Below, one piece after another: positions 38,310-46,681 of a stretch of DNA of 64,000 nt. Within the stretch, counting starts at the first letter, position 1; each line of letters begins with the position of its first letter. The position numbers were made by a program, and so were the translations under genes. Source of the stretch: Prevotella fusca JCM 17724. Lineage in GTDB: Bacteria; Bacteroidota; Bacteroidia; Bacteroidales; Bacteroidaceae. Location: contig NZ_CP012075.1 in the NCBI RefSeq assembly GCF_001262015.1, positions 868,001-932,000 of the forward strand. Reading direction: 5' to 3'. The notes under the pieces were generated by a model, which saw only the letters and a list, made by a program, of their open reading frames with translations, was not told the DNA's origin and did no database searches.

Positions 38310-39416
38310 ATGAGCAAAACAAAAATACCGATAGCAACAGTCAGAGAACTTTGGTGGAAAGCTGCAGGTCGATGTGAATTTAAAGGCTGTAATAAGGCTT
38401 TATATCATCATGGTGTAACAATGGATAACTGTAATTTGGCTAACTATGCACATATTATAGCAGACTCTCCTAATGGACCAAGAGGGACAATCGACTCTAA
38501 AAAGTTAGCATCAGATTCTAAAAATTTGATGCTGTTGTGTCAAGATTGTCATAAATATATAGATAACGAAGGTAAAGATAAATATGATGCTGATACTCTC
38601 TTTGGAATGAAGAAGAGACATGAAGAACGTATGGAGTTTCTTACGGGGTTAAAAGAGGATGTTCAAGCCAATATTGTTGTTTTTCGTGCAAATATAGCAA
38701 GCGATTGCCCAGACTTTAATTTCTCTCAGTTGAAGGATGCATTATTGCCAAACTTCTATCCGACAAACACTAATCCAATAGAATTAGGAGCAAATTTATA
38801 TAATAATCAGTCATGGGAAGAGTACTGGAAACAAGAAGTTGAAAATCTTAAGTACCAATGTGACAGAAATATCTTAAATGTTATTGATAAATGGGAGTAT
38901 AAAAGAATTGCTCTCTTTGGGTTTGCTCCGATGCCTTTGCTTGTCTATTTGGGTACTCTCCTTAATAGCAAGCGTGAGGTTTTAGTATACCAGAAACAAC
39001 GTAGTGGCGGATGGAGCTGGCAACAGGACAATAGCTCTATAGACTTTATTGTTAATAAACCTTCTATTACCGAAGGTAATCCTGCTTTAGTTCTCTCTCT
39101 TAGTGCTTCTATAACAGACCGAGTTAGAAGAGAAAGAGGTAATGATAATCTCTGGGAAATAACGATAGATAGTCCAAATATGGATTTTTTAGACTCAAAA
39201 TCAACTTTAGATAAATTCTGTAGAATTACAGAAAATCTATTGGAGGAAATATCTAAAACATCTAATCATAAACCAATCGCATTATATTTGGCAGCACCAG
39301 TTGCTTGTTGTATAGAGCTTGGGAGAGTTTGGATGCCTAAAGCTAATTCGCCATTACACATCTACGAGTTTAATAAAACAGAAGATAAACTTGCAATAAT
39401 AATTAACAACAAATAG
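38310..39416 (+). CDS. cap5: CBASS effector Cap5: HNH endonuclease fused to SAVED domain
   Basis: The 368-residue protein has an HNH nuclease at its N-terminus: CEFKGC (Cys22, Cys27), His48 in ANYAHIIADSPNGPRG, Asn72, and CQDCH (Cys77, Cys80, His81). The C-terminal SAVED domain (about 160-365) senses the cyclic nucleotide; recognisable parts are KRIALFGFAPMPLLVYLGTLL, ALVLSLSASITDRV and IALYLAAPVACCIELGRVWMP. On binding signal, Cap5 oligomerises and degrades DNA, killing the infected cell. It is the first gene of the CBASS operon; the cyclase starts 7 bases after its stop. Confidence 0.95.
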   Translation: MSKTKIPIATVRELWWKAAGRCEFKGCNKALYHHGVTMDNCNLANYAHIIADSPNGPRGTIDSKKLASDSKNLMLLCQDCHKYIDNEGKDKYDADTLFGMKKRHEERMEFLTGLKEDVQANIVVFRANIASDCPDFNFSQLKDALLPNFYPTNTNPIELGANLYNNQSWEEYWKQEVENLKYQCDRNILNVIDKWEYKRIALFGFAPMPLLVYLGTLLNSKREVLVYQKQRSGGWSWQQDNSSIDFIVNKPSITEGNPALVLSLSASITDRVRRERGNDNLWEITIDSPNMDFLDSKSTLDKFCRITENLLEEISKTSNHKPIALYLAAPVACCIELGRVWMPKANSPLHIYEFNKTEDKLAIIINNK

Positions 39417-39423
39417 TACTATT

Positions 39424-40644
39424 ATGTTACAGACTAATGACAACTTAAGCAGGGAACTTAATGAATTGTTTCTTATGCTTTCTAAGAGTCTCGATATAAC
39501 AAAGACTCAGTATGACAACTTAACGAGAAGCTATTCAGCTGTTGGTAAATATCTGGAAGAAGATCCAGAGTTGTCTTCATATCATCCTGTCATAACCCCA
39601 CAAGGTTCACTCCGTTTAGGTACAATAATTCAACCCATAAATGAGGAGGATGATTTAGATGTTGATTTAGTATATCGTCTAATAGAGAAGGGGCCTACTT
39701 GGACCCAGTTTGATTTAAAAACTCGTGTTGGCAATCGTCTAAAATCGCACAGTCTATATAAGGAGATGCTTGATAAGGAAGGAAGAAGGTGTTGGACATT
39801 ATTGTATAGGCAAAACTCTGATAATAACAAAGAACGCTATCACATGGATATATTACCTTGTGTAGCTGAAAGTACATATTTAGAGCGTTTTCATATCTTA
39901 AATGCTTCTGGATTCGACGCACAAGCGATAGATGATATCTCCATACGTATTACTGATAATAAATGTGACAATTATAAAACGTCTATCTGCATTAGAGAAT
40001 GGATGAAAAGTAATCCAGATGGATATGCTATGTGGTTTGCTTCTCGCTGCAATATTACTTCACAAAACAATAGAGCCCTTTTAGAGAATGTTATACCTGT
40101 CCGCAAATATGTAGAAAACAAAACAATTCTTCAACGAATAGTACAGATACTGAAACGTCATAGAGACGTAATGTTTAATGGAGACAAAGAAAAACCGATT
40201 TCCATTATTATCACAACCTTAGCTGCGAAAGCTTATAAAGGTGAAGATAATCTTTTTATTGGTCTTAATAATGTGATTGATGGAATGGAGTCACAGATAC
40301 ATAAAAATCAAGATGGCACCTACGTTATAGAAAACCCAGTTAATTCAGAAGAAAACTTTGCTGATAAATGGACTAGTCATCCTAATAGACGTGATAATTT
40401 CTTTAGGTGGTTAGGTAAACTTAAGAGTGATAAAGGCGCTTTTCTTAATTGTAAAGGAAGTGTGTTACGTAATGTTTTCGCATCATCTTTTGGTAAAAAG
40501 GTTACTAATCTTATATTTGAGAAGAGAGCATTAGAACATAAGGCAGAAGCTTCTAATTCAAAACTAAAAGTGTCTTCTACAGGTATTATTGGAGCAATTG
40601 GAACAACGTTAAATGCAAAAAACACATTCTTTGGTGAAAAATAG
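39424..40644 (+). CDS. CBASS CD-NTase (cGAS/DncV-like nucleotidyltransferase)
   Basis: The 406-residue protein has the nucleotidyltransferase core: GS motif PQGSLRLGT (Gly61, Ser62), metal-binding D-x-D in DDLDVDLV (Asp79, Asp81) and the third Asp in YHMDILP (Asp142). The C-terminal half is the helical OAS_C-like domain. Such enzymes make cyclic di- or trinucleotides after phage infection. The C-terminus (TTLNAKNTFFGEK) is flexible and could be the site of E2-dependent conjugation. I cannot assign the clade or product from sequence alone, although pairing with HNH-SAVED effectors is common in CdnG/CdnD operons. Confidence 0.94.
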   Translation: MLQTNDNLSRELNELFLMLSKSLDITKTQYDNLTRSYSAVGKYLEEDPELSSYHPVITPQGSLRLGTIIQPINEEDDLDVDLVYRLIEKGPTWTQFDLKTRVGNRLKSHSLYKEMLDKEGRRCWTLLYRQNSDNNKERYHMDILPCVAESTYLERFHILNASGFDAQAIDDISIRITDNKCDNYKTSICIREWMKSNPDGYAMWFASRCNITSQNNRALLENVIPVRKYVENKTILQRIVQILKRHRDVMFNGDKEKPISIIITTLAAKAYKGEDNLFIGLNNVIDGMESQIHKNQDGTYVIENPVNSEENFADKWTSHPNRRDNFFRWLGKLKSDKGAFLNCKGSVLRNVFASSFGKKVTNLIFEKRALEHKAEASNSKLKVSSTGIIGAIGTTLNAKNTFFGEK

Positions 40645-41059
40645 GAAATATACTGTTTATGAGCAACTTAGTTCATTGCTAGCTTGCTTCAAAGGTGGAC
40701 GTTCTGAGAGGAGACACAATGGTTTTACGTGGTGGTTTGAGGTTACTCCAACTCCTTTAAGTGATACTTATTTACTTAAAATAGTATATAATCAACATAC
40801 TATACCATTGGTTTATGTGGAAGAACCAAAACCTTTGTTATTAGCAAAGGGAGCAGAATCGCTTCCACATACCTATAATACAAAAACTCAACAGCTATGT
40901 CTATTTATGCCAAAGAGGATGGAATGGACAAGTTCTATGCTTATTTCAAAAACAATCGTGCATTGGGCTATAGAATGGCTATACTATTATGAGGAATGGG
41001 CTTATTCAGGTAGATGGTATGGAGGAGGACATGGTAAATGGGATGTCATGAAGTCCTGA
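40613..41059 (+). CDS. CBASS E2-like protein (short type II CBASS)
   Basis: The 148-residue protein overlaps the cyclase gene by 32 bases. It resembles the bacterial E2 fold of CBASS: LLKIVYNQHTIPLVYVEEP, then LPHTYNT (His86) and QQLCLFMPKRMEW, with Cys96 as the expected catalytic cysteine, and a WAIEWLYYYEEWAYSGRWYGGGH C-terminal block. There is no E1 (ThiF/Cap2) or JAB peptidase (Cap3) gene. This layout, effector-cyclase-E2 only, is that of short type II CBASS, in which the E2 primes the cyclase. A terminator follows. Confidence 0.88.
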   Translation: MQKTHSLVKNRKYTVYEQLSSLLACFKGGRSERRHNGFTWWFEVTPTPLSDTYLLKIVYNQHTIPLVYVEEPKPLLLAKGAESLPHTYNTKTQQLCLFMPKRMEWTSSMLISKTIVHWAIEWLYYYEEWAYSGRWYGGGHGKWDVMKS

Positions 41060-41137
41060 TTTACCACGAATAAGTTTTGCCATCTAATGCATTCTTGTGG
41101 TGATAGATTTATAAAACAATTTTCTTACTAATATGGA

Positions 41138-41182
41138 AAGAGCCATACCAAACTACTTTTATTTATGTTTGATATGGCTCTT
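41138..41182 (+). terminator. Terminator of the CBASS operon
   Basis: Arms AAGAGCCATA (41138-41147) and TATGGCTCTT (41173-41182); the stem extends inward with ACCAAAC and GTTTGAT. Confidence 0.75.
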
Positions 41183-41244
41183 GGGTATTACATAAGATTA
41201 ATCACACCATTTAGATTTCTTATGACTTAGGATACACTTACATT

Positions 41245-41574
41245 TCAATCGGTAATTCTGTAGAAGTATTCAAGTTCTTCACCTTTCAGGTTCTCTTGTG
41301 CCCAAAGGTCTGCTTCTCTCCAAAGAGTATCATAGAGGCGTGCAATAGCATCGTTTGTCTCATACCATTGCCAAATCTTGTGGTTAAGAACCATAACAAG
41401 CTCTGTGAGATAGACGTGATTGTCTTTCCACTCATTGAAAGCTCGCTTGTAGGTGTCTTTGATAGCGTAGAGACCAAACTTGTCTGCAATTGAAAAATCC
41501 ATCCAAAAAGTGGTTTTTGGTTCATACGCATTAAGCAACTCTGCAGAATTTCCTAAAATCTGAATAATATCCAT
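41245..41574 (-). CDS. Conserved mobile-element protein of unknown function
   Basis: The 109-residue acidic, tryptophan-rich protein (MDIIQILGNSAELLNAYEPKTTFWMDFSIAD at the start, ENLKGEELEYFYRITD at the end) looks like small accessory proteins carried by Bacteroidetes conjugative transposons. No catalytic motif is visible and it is predicted all-helical. It is read from the structured leader at 41575-41819, whose layout also precedes two other accessory operons in this window. Confidence 0.65.
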   Translation of the reverse strand: MDIIQILGNSAELLNAYEPKTTFWMDFSIADKFGLYAIKDTYKRAFNEWKDNHVYLTELVMVLNHKIWQWYETNDAIARLYDTLWREADLWAQENLKGEELEYFYRITD

Positions 41575-41819
41575 ACTAAAAAGTTTAATAAAAAGTGATA
41601 CTTTTCCCTTTAGTTCTCACTCTCTATGTGAGACTGACAGGGATTGAATTTTTATGTGCTTAGAGAAGTGGGGCAGAAATGGATGCACAAGGAATTTTTG
41701 TAAGAATTTGTATGGAAACCCAATTTGTTTTAAGAGAAATTGCGGAGGGTCCATACTAATTCTTATGAAAATAGTGATAAATGATACTTGTAAAGGAGTT
41801 GAATGCTACACTAACTTTG
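41575..41819 (-). ncRNA. Candidate structured leader, copy C (diverged)
   Basis: It shares architecture with the copies at 46126-46361 and 51334-51560: near the start codon, GTGATACTTTTCCCTTTAGT, then a hairpin (TCTCAC/GTGAGA) where copy A has GCTGC/GCAGC, then a TGACAGGG.TTGAATTTTTA.GTGC block, an internal CCAATTT/AAATTG hairpin, and finally CACTAACTTTGCA at 41810-41822. The base changes preserve pairing. Which strand is transcribed is not proven. The 41820-42058 stretch beyond it has no gene. Confidence 0.5.
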
Positions 41820-42058
41820 CACAATAAAAATCAATCCTATGTCGGTAACACAAGAAGTCGGTAACGCCTCTACAATAGGGCTTTGTTAATAAGAGAAGAA
41901 TAAAATATATTTTCTACTAACGCTTTATATTTTAGGCATAACGTAGTCTTTGATAAGTGTTGTTCTCATGACAAAGTTATTGTATAAGTTTTGCAAAGAG
42001 AAGATAATGGTAAATACAAATAAGCGTCTTAATCTTCGATTTTCATTACCGTTTAGTG

Positions 42059-42096
42059 TATCTTTGCAAAATGTAATTAATGTGTATACTAGTATA
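42059..42096 (+). promoter_or_regulatory. Promoter with palindrome at the start site
   Basis: TATCTTTG (-7) at 42059-42066 and a perfect 12-base palindrome TATACTAGTATA at 42085-42096, immediately before ATG 42101. The palindrome could be an operator or a weak hairpin covering the ribosome binding site. Confidence 0.5.
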
Positions 42097-42100
42097 GTCT

Positions 42101-42940
42101 ATGAATAACAAAAATATAAACGATATCACCCTATTCCGGTATTTGTTTTCTTTAGATAATAGAGATTTACCTCGAAGTATTCTTATGTGGTATAAAAATA
42201 TTGGCAGTATAGTTGACTCTGATAGGGAAAATGCAATCAGTGAGCTATATTCTTTAAGGGGAAATTGTCGTAATCTAGTTCTCTTGTCTAAATCATTTGT
42301 CGATACAATGGATAAATCCTATATAAAATTTACACAATTTCATATGGATATTCTTGAAGAGTTAGATGGAGAGAACGGAATTGTACGTAGTCCTTATTTT
42401 ATAGAAGGTTGTTATGTTGTATATAGTGTGAAAAATGGATGTCTCACTTTATGGGTATTTCATAATAACGATCACATTGATAAATATCTATCAATTCCAA
42501 CTTTTTACGTCTGTGTTTCTCCAAAAGATAAGATAAAAGGAGAAGGACATCAATTAGATGGAATGATAATTCCCTTAATAGATAATTTATATGAAGAAAA
42601 TATTAGGGACTACATTGATATGGTTTTAGACTATCTCTGTTTAAGACAATGGGCAGAAGTTCAACTGAAATGTGTTTCTACAACTACAAAGAAACAGGTT
42701 AAGAAAGCAAAGAAAAGTCAGGTACATACTGTTCCTGGACTTGATTTTTACACCTTTGATAGCAAATGGTATACTGAATTATCTAATGACGAGTCTTTCA
42801 AAGTAAGTGGTCACTTCAGATTGCAGCCTTACGGTGATGGAACACGAAAGCTTATATGGATAAATGAGTTTACCAAGAATGGCTATCATAGAAAAGCAAC
42901 TATTGATAAGGTAAAAGATGGAGAAGTTTCATTAGATTAG
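42101..42940 (+). CDS. Phage- or element-associated protein of unknown function
   Basis: A 279-residue soluble protein. The C-terminal block SGHFRLQPYGDGTRKLIWINEFTKNGYHRKAT resembles a conserved tail (HFRLQPCG...KLIWIDPFxKTGYxRKA) found in many phage and integrative-element proteins. A Lys-rich linker (KKQVKKAKKSQ) precedes it, and the N-terminal 190 residues match nothing I recognise. It is transcribed alone between a promoter with a palindromic operator-like site and a terminator. Function unknown; a role in phage or element biology is a guess from the tail motif. Confidence 0.7.
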   Translation: MNNKNINDITLFRYLFSLDNRDLPRSILMWYKNIGSIVDSDRENAISELYSLRGNCRNLVLLSKSFVDTMDKSYIKFTQFHMDILEELDGENGIVRSPYFIEGCYVVYSVKNGCLTLWVFHNNDHIDKYLSIPTFYVCVSPKDKIKGEGHQLDGMIIPLIDNLYEENIRDYIDMVLDYLCLRQWAEVQLKCVSTTTKKQVKKAKKSQVHTVPGLDFYTFDSKWYTELSNDESFKVSGHFRLQPYGDGTRKLIWINEFTKNGYHRKATIDKVKDGEVSLD

Positions 42941-42974
42941 ATACTCCATATTACTCTATATAGCCTAAAATAAA

Positions 42975-43004
42975 CCCCACTGACAAATATAGAAATCAGT
43001 GGGG
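42975..43004. terminator. Bidirectional terminator
   Basis: Arms CCCCACTGA (42975-42983) and TCAGTGGGG (42996-43004) lie between two convergent genes. Confidence 0.75.
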
Positions 43005-43010
43005 TAATTA

Positions 43011-43316
43011 CTATGGCAGGGCATCTAATATTCCATCAATATCTCCGAATAGAATATCGTTATAGCCTACTTCGTAATACTGGTGGTCTTCGTCAGGCAT
43101 AATGAGTATACCACTATGCTCTGAAACTGGATGCTTTACCGCCATAACCTTTGCATCCAAATGACCATCGCAGTTAGAAAGCTGTGCGGTTACATAAGGA
43201 AAGTCAGATTGCCAATGCACTTCCTTATCATCAGTGTTACGAATTGCCTCGTTCAGTGCGTTAACTTCTTCTGAACGAATGTCTATGTATTTCTTATAGA
43301 AATCTTGGTGTATCAT
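43011..43316 (-). CDS. Small accessory protein of unknown function
   Basis: A 101-residue acidic protein (MIHQDFYKKYIDIRSEEVNALNEAI...). It resembles hypothetical proteins of Bacteroidetes conjugative elements but shows no motif. It is the last gene of a minus-strand series of small genes (45547-46125, split gene, 43365-43541, this one). Each member after the first is preceded by the same GGAGAGG hairpin in its leader. Confidence 0.65.
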   Translation of the reverse strand: MIHQDFYKKYIDIRSEEVNALNEAIRNTDDKEVHWQSDFPYVTAQLSNCDGHLDAKVMAVKHPVSEHSGILIMPDEDHQYYEVGYNDILFGDIDGILDALP

Positions 43317-43331
43317 TTTATTTGTTTTTGT

Positions 43332-43352
43332 GGAGAGGTGGTTAACCTCTCC
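43332..43352 (-). repeat. Intercistronic hairpin, copy 1
   Basis: GGAGAGGT (43332-43339) / ACCTCTCC (43345-43352), located 16 bases upstream of the 43316 start. Related to 43558-43578 and 45515-45535. Confidence 0.8.
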
Positions 43353-43364
43353 TTTTTTAGAATG

Positions 43365-43541
43365 TTAGAAAGACTTGCGGCTTACAGTCCAACCTTGTAA
43401 TAATAGGTCCTTATGTATGTTTGTTTGTCTTTCAAAGTCAGCTTCTGCTGCATAATCATTATTTACATATACTTGCTGATAAGTAATAAAAGCTTCTGAT
43501 GATACTACTGTTATCACTTGAATAGCAATACGAATGTTCAT
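43365..43541 (-). CDS. Small accessory protein (58 residues)
   Basis: ATG at 43541, stop at 43365. The product begins MNIRIAIQVITVVSSEAFITYQQVYVNNDYAAEADF and ends GWTVSRKSF. It fits exactly between two copies of the repeated hairpin and shares strand and spacing with its neighbours, which supports it as a real gene. No homology or function is recognised. Confidence 0.6.
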   Translation of the reverse strand: MNIRIAIQVITVVSSEAFITYQQVYVNNDYAAEADFERQTNIHKDLLLQGWTVSRKSF

Positions 43542-43557
43542 ATAACTTATATGTTTT

Positions 43558-43578
43558 AGAGAGTTGGTTAATCTCTCT
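43558..43578 (-). repeat. Intercistronic hairpin, copy 2
   Basis: AGAGAGTT / AATCTCTCT, with the same loop GGTTA as copies 1 and 3 but altered stem bases that still pair. It lies 17 bases upstream of the 43541 start. Confidence 0.75.
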
Positions 43579-43828
43579 GTTACCTTTTAATTGTCGAAGA
43601 TGTATTCACTTATTTCTTTGCATAAACGACAGAAGATTGTTTAATACTTCAGTTGATATCTTATCCCATCCTCTTTCATTTATCCAAGGAGTGAATGCAA
43701 AACACACTGTAAAGAAAATACCTTCACTCTGTGTTATTGGATATTTTAAAGCATGAATTTCGATAGAAATTCGTTTCGCTGTTAATTCATCAACAGTTGT
43801 TACTTGTGGAAAATCTTTTTTCCATATA

Positions 43829-45429
43829 CCTTAATTCCGCAGCATAATTTCTTTTGAGAACTCCAAGTGCCTGAGAAACAAAGTCCTCAAAACACTTGGA
43901 TATGTCAGAAATTTCACCTATCTTAGTGCTATCAAAAAATAAACAAGCAAAAATCTGACATGACAAAGGTAGCAATTAAAAACGAGAATATCACTTCCTT
44001 CGGAGGAATTTATCACATCATGGACGTTTTTTCAAGGTTGGGCTTTGAAAAACTTACCGAATCCGTGTTGGGCAGACGCGGATGCAGCGGCAAGGCATTC
44101 AGCCATGGAAGCATCCTGGGCTCTCTCTTCTTCAGCTACCTTTGCGGTGGGGATTGCCTTGAGGACATCAATGCGCTTACAGGGCAGTTCAGGCAGAGAC
44201 CTGGTACGCTGTTACCCGGCGCCGACACTGTGGGGCGCGGACTGAAGGAGCTTGCTGAAGAGAACATTGTCTATAAGAGCGAAACCTCCGGCAGGTCCTA
44301 CAGTTTCAACACTGCAGAGAAGCTGAACACCTTACTTTTACGTATGATACGTAGGATGGGGCTTATAAAGGCGGGCAGTCATGTTGACCTGGACTTTGAC
44401 CACCAGTTTGTTCCTGCCCACAAGTTCGATGCAAAGTATTCCTACAAGCAGGATTTTGGCTATTTCCCGGGCTGGGCTTCCATCGGGGGCATCATAGTCG
44501 GAGGTGAGAACCGTGACGGAAACACCAACGTGAAATTCCATCAGGAGGACACGCTTCGCCGAATTATGGACCGTGTGACCTCCGAGCTTGGTGTTGTGAT
44601 AGAGCGTTTCCGTGCCGACTGCGGGTCGTTCTCGAAGGAAGTCATCCGAACCGTAGAGCAGCGCTGCAACACGTTCTATATACGTGCTGCCAGCTGCGGC
44701 AGCCGGTGCGGGGAGTTCCGCCAGCTGGAAGAATGGAAGAGCGTTGAGGTTGGTTATGAGAGATACGATGTCATCTCCGTCAGCATGGACAACCTCATCG
44801 AAGGAAAGTCATACAGGCTTGTCGTACAGCGTACTCCCTTGAAAGACAAACACGGCAGGGAACAGACGGATATGTTCGGAGTGATATACACATACCGCTG
44901 TATCCTTACCAACAACCGGACACCCACAGAGAAGGACATCATTACATTCTACAATGAACGTGGAGCGAGCGAAAAGAACTTCGACATACAGAACAATGAC
45001 TTCGGCTGGTCGCATCTGCCATTTTCCTTCATGGATGAGAACATGGTTTTCATGATGGTTACTGCCATGCTGAAGAACTTCTATCTCTATCTCGTCCGCC
45101 ATATCAGCGAAAAGGTCAAGCCGTTGAAAAAGACAAGCAGACTGAAAGCATTTATCCTGCATTTTGTCAGCGTGCCGGCAAAATGGGTGAGAACAGGAAG
45201 GCGGAACGTTCTGAACCTGTATACAAATAAAGCATACTATTCTGAAGTATTCCTTGAATAAGCAGCATTTCTTTGTGGTTCTCATATTCCCCATTGGTTT
45301 GGGTGGGGGATTTCATGCTTCGGCAAGACCCAGGAAGCCCCGATAATCCTCATAACAACATATAGAGCCACAAAAAGACATCTCAACATATAAAATCGCC
45401 TCACAAGGAAAAACGCTGCGGAATTGAGG
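43829..45429 (+). mobile_element. IS1380-family insertion sequence
   Basis: A 1601-bp element with terminal inverted repeats CCTTAATTCCGCAGC (43829-43843) and, inward on the right, CCTCAATTCCGCAGC (45415-45429), 14 of 15 identical. It is flanked by the 5-base duplication ATATA (43824-43828, 45430-45434). It is GC-richer than its surroundings. Confidence 0.92.
43960..45261 (+). CDS. IS1380-family transposase
   Basis: A 433-residue DDE transposase. It begins MTKVAIKNENITSFGGIYHIMDVFSRLGF and has the IS1380 pattern: first Asp in HVDLDFDHQF, second in ERFRADCGSFSKEVI, and Glu in FYNERGASEKNFDIQNNDFGW. The open frame is complete, so the copy is probably active. A 64-base piece of this gene also occurs in the debris at 18670-18733. 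Confidence 0.94.
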   Translation: MTKVAIKNENITSFGGIYHIMDVFSRLGFEKLTESVLGRRGCSGKAFSHGSILGSLFFSYLCGGDCLEDINALTGQFRQRPGTLLPGADTVGRGLKELAEENIVYKSETSGRSYSFNTAEKLNTLLLRMIRRMGLIKAGSHVDLDFDHQFVPAHKFDAKYSYKQDFGYFPGWASIGGIIVGGENRDGNTNVKFHQEDTLRRIMDRVTSELGVVIERFRADCGSFSKEVIRTVEQRCNTFYIRAASCGSRCGEFRQLEEWKSVEVGYERYDVISVSMDNLIEGKSYRLVVQRTPLKDKHGREQTDMFGVIYTYRCILTNNRTPTEKDIITFYNERGASEKNFDIQNNDFGWSHLPFSFMDENMVFMMVTAMLKNFYLYLVRHISEKVKPLKKTSRLKAFILHFVSVPAKWVRTGRRNVLNLYTNKAYYSEVFLE

Positions 45430-45514
45430 ATATATAAACCTTGTGAGGTAATTTCTTTAAGGTTTCATTAATAGACTTAATAATATTCTCTCTTGACATA
45501 TCTTATTGGTTTGT

Positions 45515-45535
45515 GGAGAGGTGGTTAGCCTCTCC
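45515..45535 (-). repeat. Intercistronic hairpin, copy 3
   Basis: GGAGAGG (45515-45521) / CCTCTCC (45529-45535), 16 bases upstream of the split gene's ATG at 45499, the same placement as the other two copies. Confidence 0.8.
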
Positions 45536-45546
45536 GTTGCTTAATA

Positions 45547-46125
45547 TTACTCAACATATTGGAATTCATGAACATATATGTAAGAGTCGTCATCTTCATG
45601 CTCTTCATTCCATGCCTCAATATCTTCGTCAGTGAAGTCTTCTTTATCAATCATAGTAGAAACAAAGTCCCTCATTTGTTTTTCTGTTTCAAAGTATTCA
45701 TAGTAGTCTGCATCCTTTACATAAGCATCAACTAAGTATTGCTCTGGAAAGTATTTACCATCAATGTCATTTGTTGCGAACACGTCACATCCTGCTTCCT
45801 CTACGATATAGTAAATAGTAAGTTCTGGCATAAGGTCTCCTAAGATGTGTCTGAAGTCTGTTGCTCCCCAAGCTTCTTCTGCATTGATGCGAATAACATC
45901 ACCATCTAACTCATACTCTTCGATAAATCCACGGAGATAGCTCTCTTTCAACTGCTCGTCTGATGCGCCCAAAGCCTTAACAATATTGCCTTCCCATTCT
46001 TTAGATGCATCTTCAAGAACAGGTTTTGACTTGCCTGTGACAAAGTTGTCAATTACATCATAAACTTTCTTTAAATCACTCTCACTACCTTCAATTCGAT
46101 AGCTTGTACTTGCCCAGTTTGCCAT
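45547..46125 (-). CDS. Ferredoxin-like-fold element protein (YubB/DUF1281-like)
   Basis: A 192-residue, strongly acidic protein. The start MANWASTSYRIEGSESDLKKVYD matches the opening of YubB/Api92-type proteins carried by conjugative elements, which have a ferredoxin-like fold. The C-terminus is rich in Glu and Asp (DEDIEAWNEEHEDDDSYIYVHEF). Function is unknown; an acidic DNA-mimic-like role is only a thought. It is the first gene after the structured leader at 46126-46361 and heads the small-gene series. Confidence 0.7.
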   Translation of the reverse strand: MANWASTSYRIEGSESDLKKVYDVIDNFVTGKSKPVLEDASKEWEGNIVKALGASDEQLKESYLRGFIEEYELDGDVIRINAEEAWGATDFRHILGDLMPELTIYYIVEEAGCDVFATNDIDGKYFPEQYLVDAYVKDADYYEYFETEKQMRDFVSTMIDKEDFTDEDIEAWNEEHEDDDSYIYVHEFQYVE

Positions 46126-46361
46126 ATTTTTAAGAATTTAATTTGTGATACATTTCCCTTTCGTTCAGCTGCTTTTGCAGCATCATTGTCGGGTTTCAAA
46201 TTTTACGTGCAAATGGGTAGTAAGGTCATCAGGCAGATAAATAAAGGAATTTCATTATATTCTTATGGAATACCCAAATCTCTGATTTGTGGAAGGCTGT
46301 CATTAGAATATAACGAAATAGCTGAGCGGTCCTTTGAGTTCTGACGACCTTACTAACTTTG
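46126..46361 (-). ncRNA. Candidate structured leader, copy A
   Basis: Closely similar along its whole length to 51334-51560. Features: a hairpin GCTGC-TTTT-GCAGC (46168-46181); a long-range stem TAGTAAGGTCATCAG (46218-46232) with CTGACGACCTTACTA (46341-46355), whose single mismatch becomes a U-G pair in minus-strand RNA; and an inner hairpin CAAATC/GATTTG near 46275-46290. A plus-strand TAACTTTG is at 46354-46361. It directly precedes the 46125 start. Confidence 0.6.
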
Positions 46362-46423
46362 CAAAGGAAAAGTAAAACCAGACGGTGAATGCAAGGAGTG
46401 AAAACAACAACATCGAATACAGG

Positions 46424-46605
46424 GCTTTTATAAGACTAAAGGGGAAAAAGAGGATCTCTCGCTAAATGCATTGATTAAAGATAGAATAAAGGCTTATATA
46501 CTTACACGGTATGATTATCCCAAATTTGATAGGCTTACGCTTGGGGACGAGCTACAGGATATAGGTCATAGTTCAGATGGTATCCTCAAATTTTCTCACA
46601 AGTAA
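46424..46605 (+). pseudogene. Open frame remnant without a start codon
   Basis: About 60 codons stay open to the stop at 46603-46605, encoding KGEKEDLSLNALIKDRIKAY and ending HSSDGILKFSHK. There is no ATG, and a stop precedes it in frame. It is probably the 3' remnant of a decayed element gene. No other gene is supported in 46362-46681. Confidence 0.35.
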
Positions 46606-46681
46606 TAATGCTGTGGACTTAAGGTTTTAATCAAATAAGACCTACAAAAAAGTCTTCTTATTATCAACATATAATAACAAT

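Larger units (their letters stand above)
43606..45499 (-). pseudogene. Small accessory gene (95 codons) split by an IS1380-family insertion
   Basis: The 5' part runs 45499 to 45430 (MSRENIIKSINETLKKLPHK) and the 3' part 43828 to 43606 (ending LLSFMQRNK). Removing the insertion and one copy of the 5-base duplication ATATA leaves 288 bases: 95 codons plus stop, with no frame break. The restored product includes KKDFPQVTTVDELTAKRISI and GIFFTVCFAFTPWINERGW, of unknown function. It belongs to the same minus-strand series of small element genes. Confidence 0.85.
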
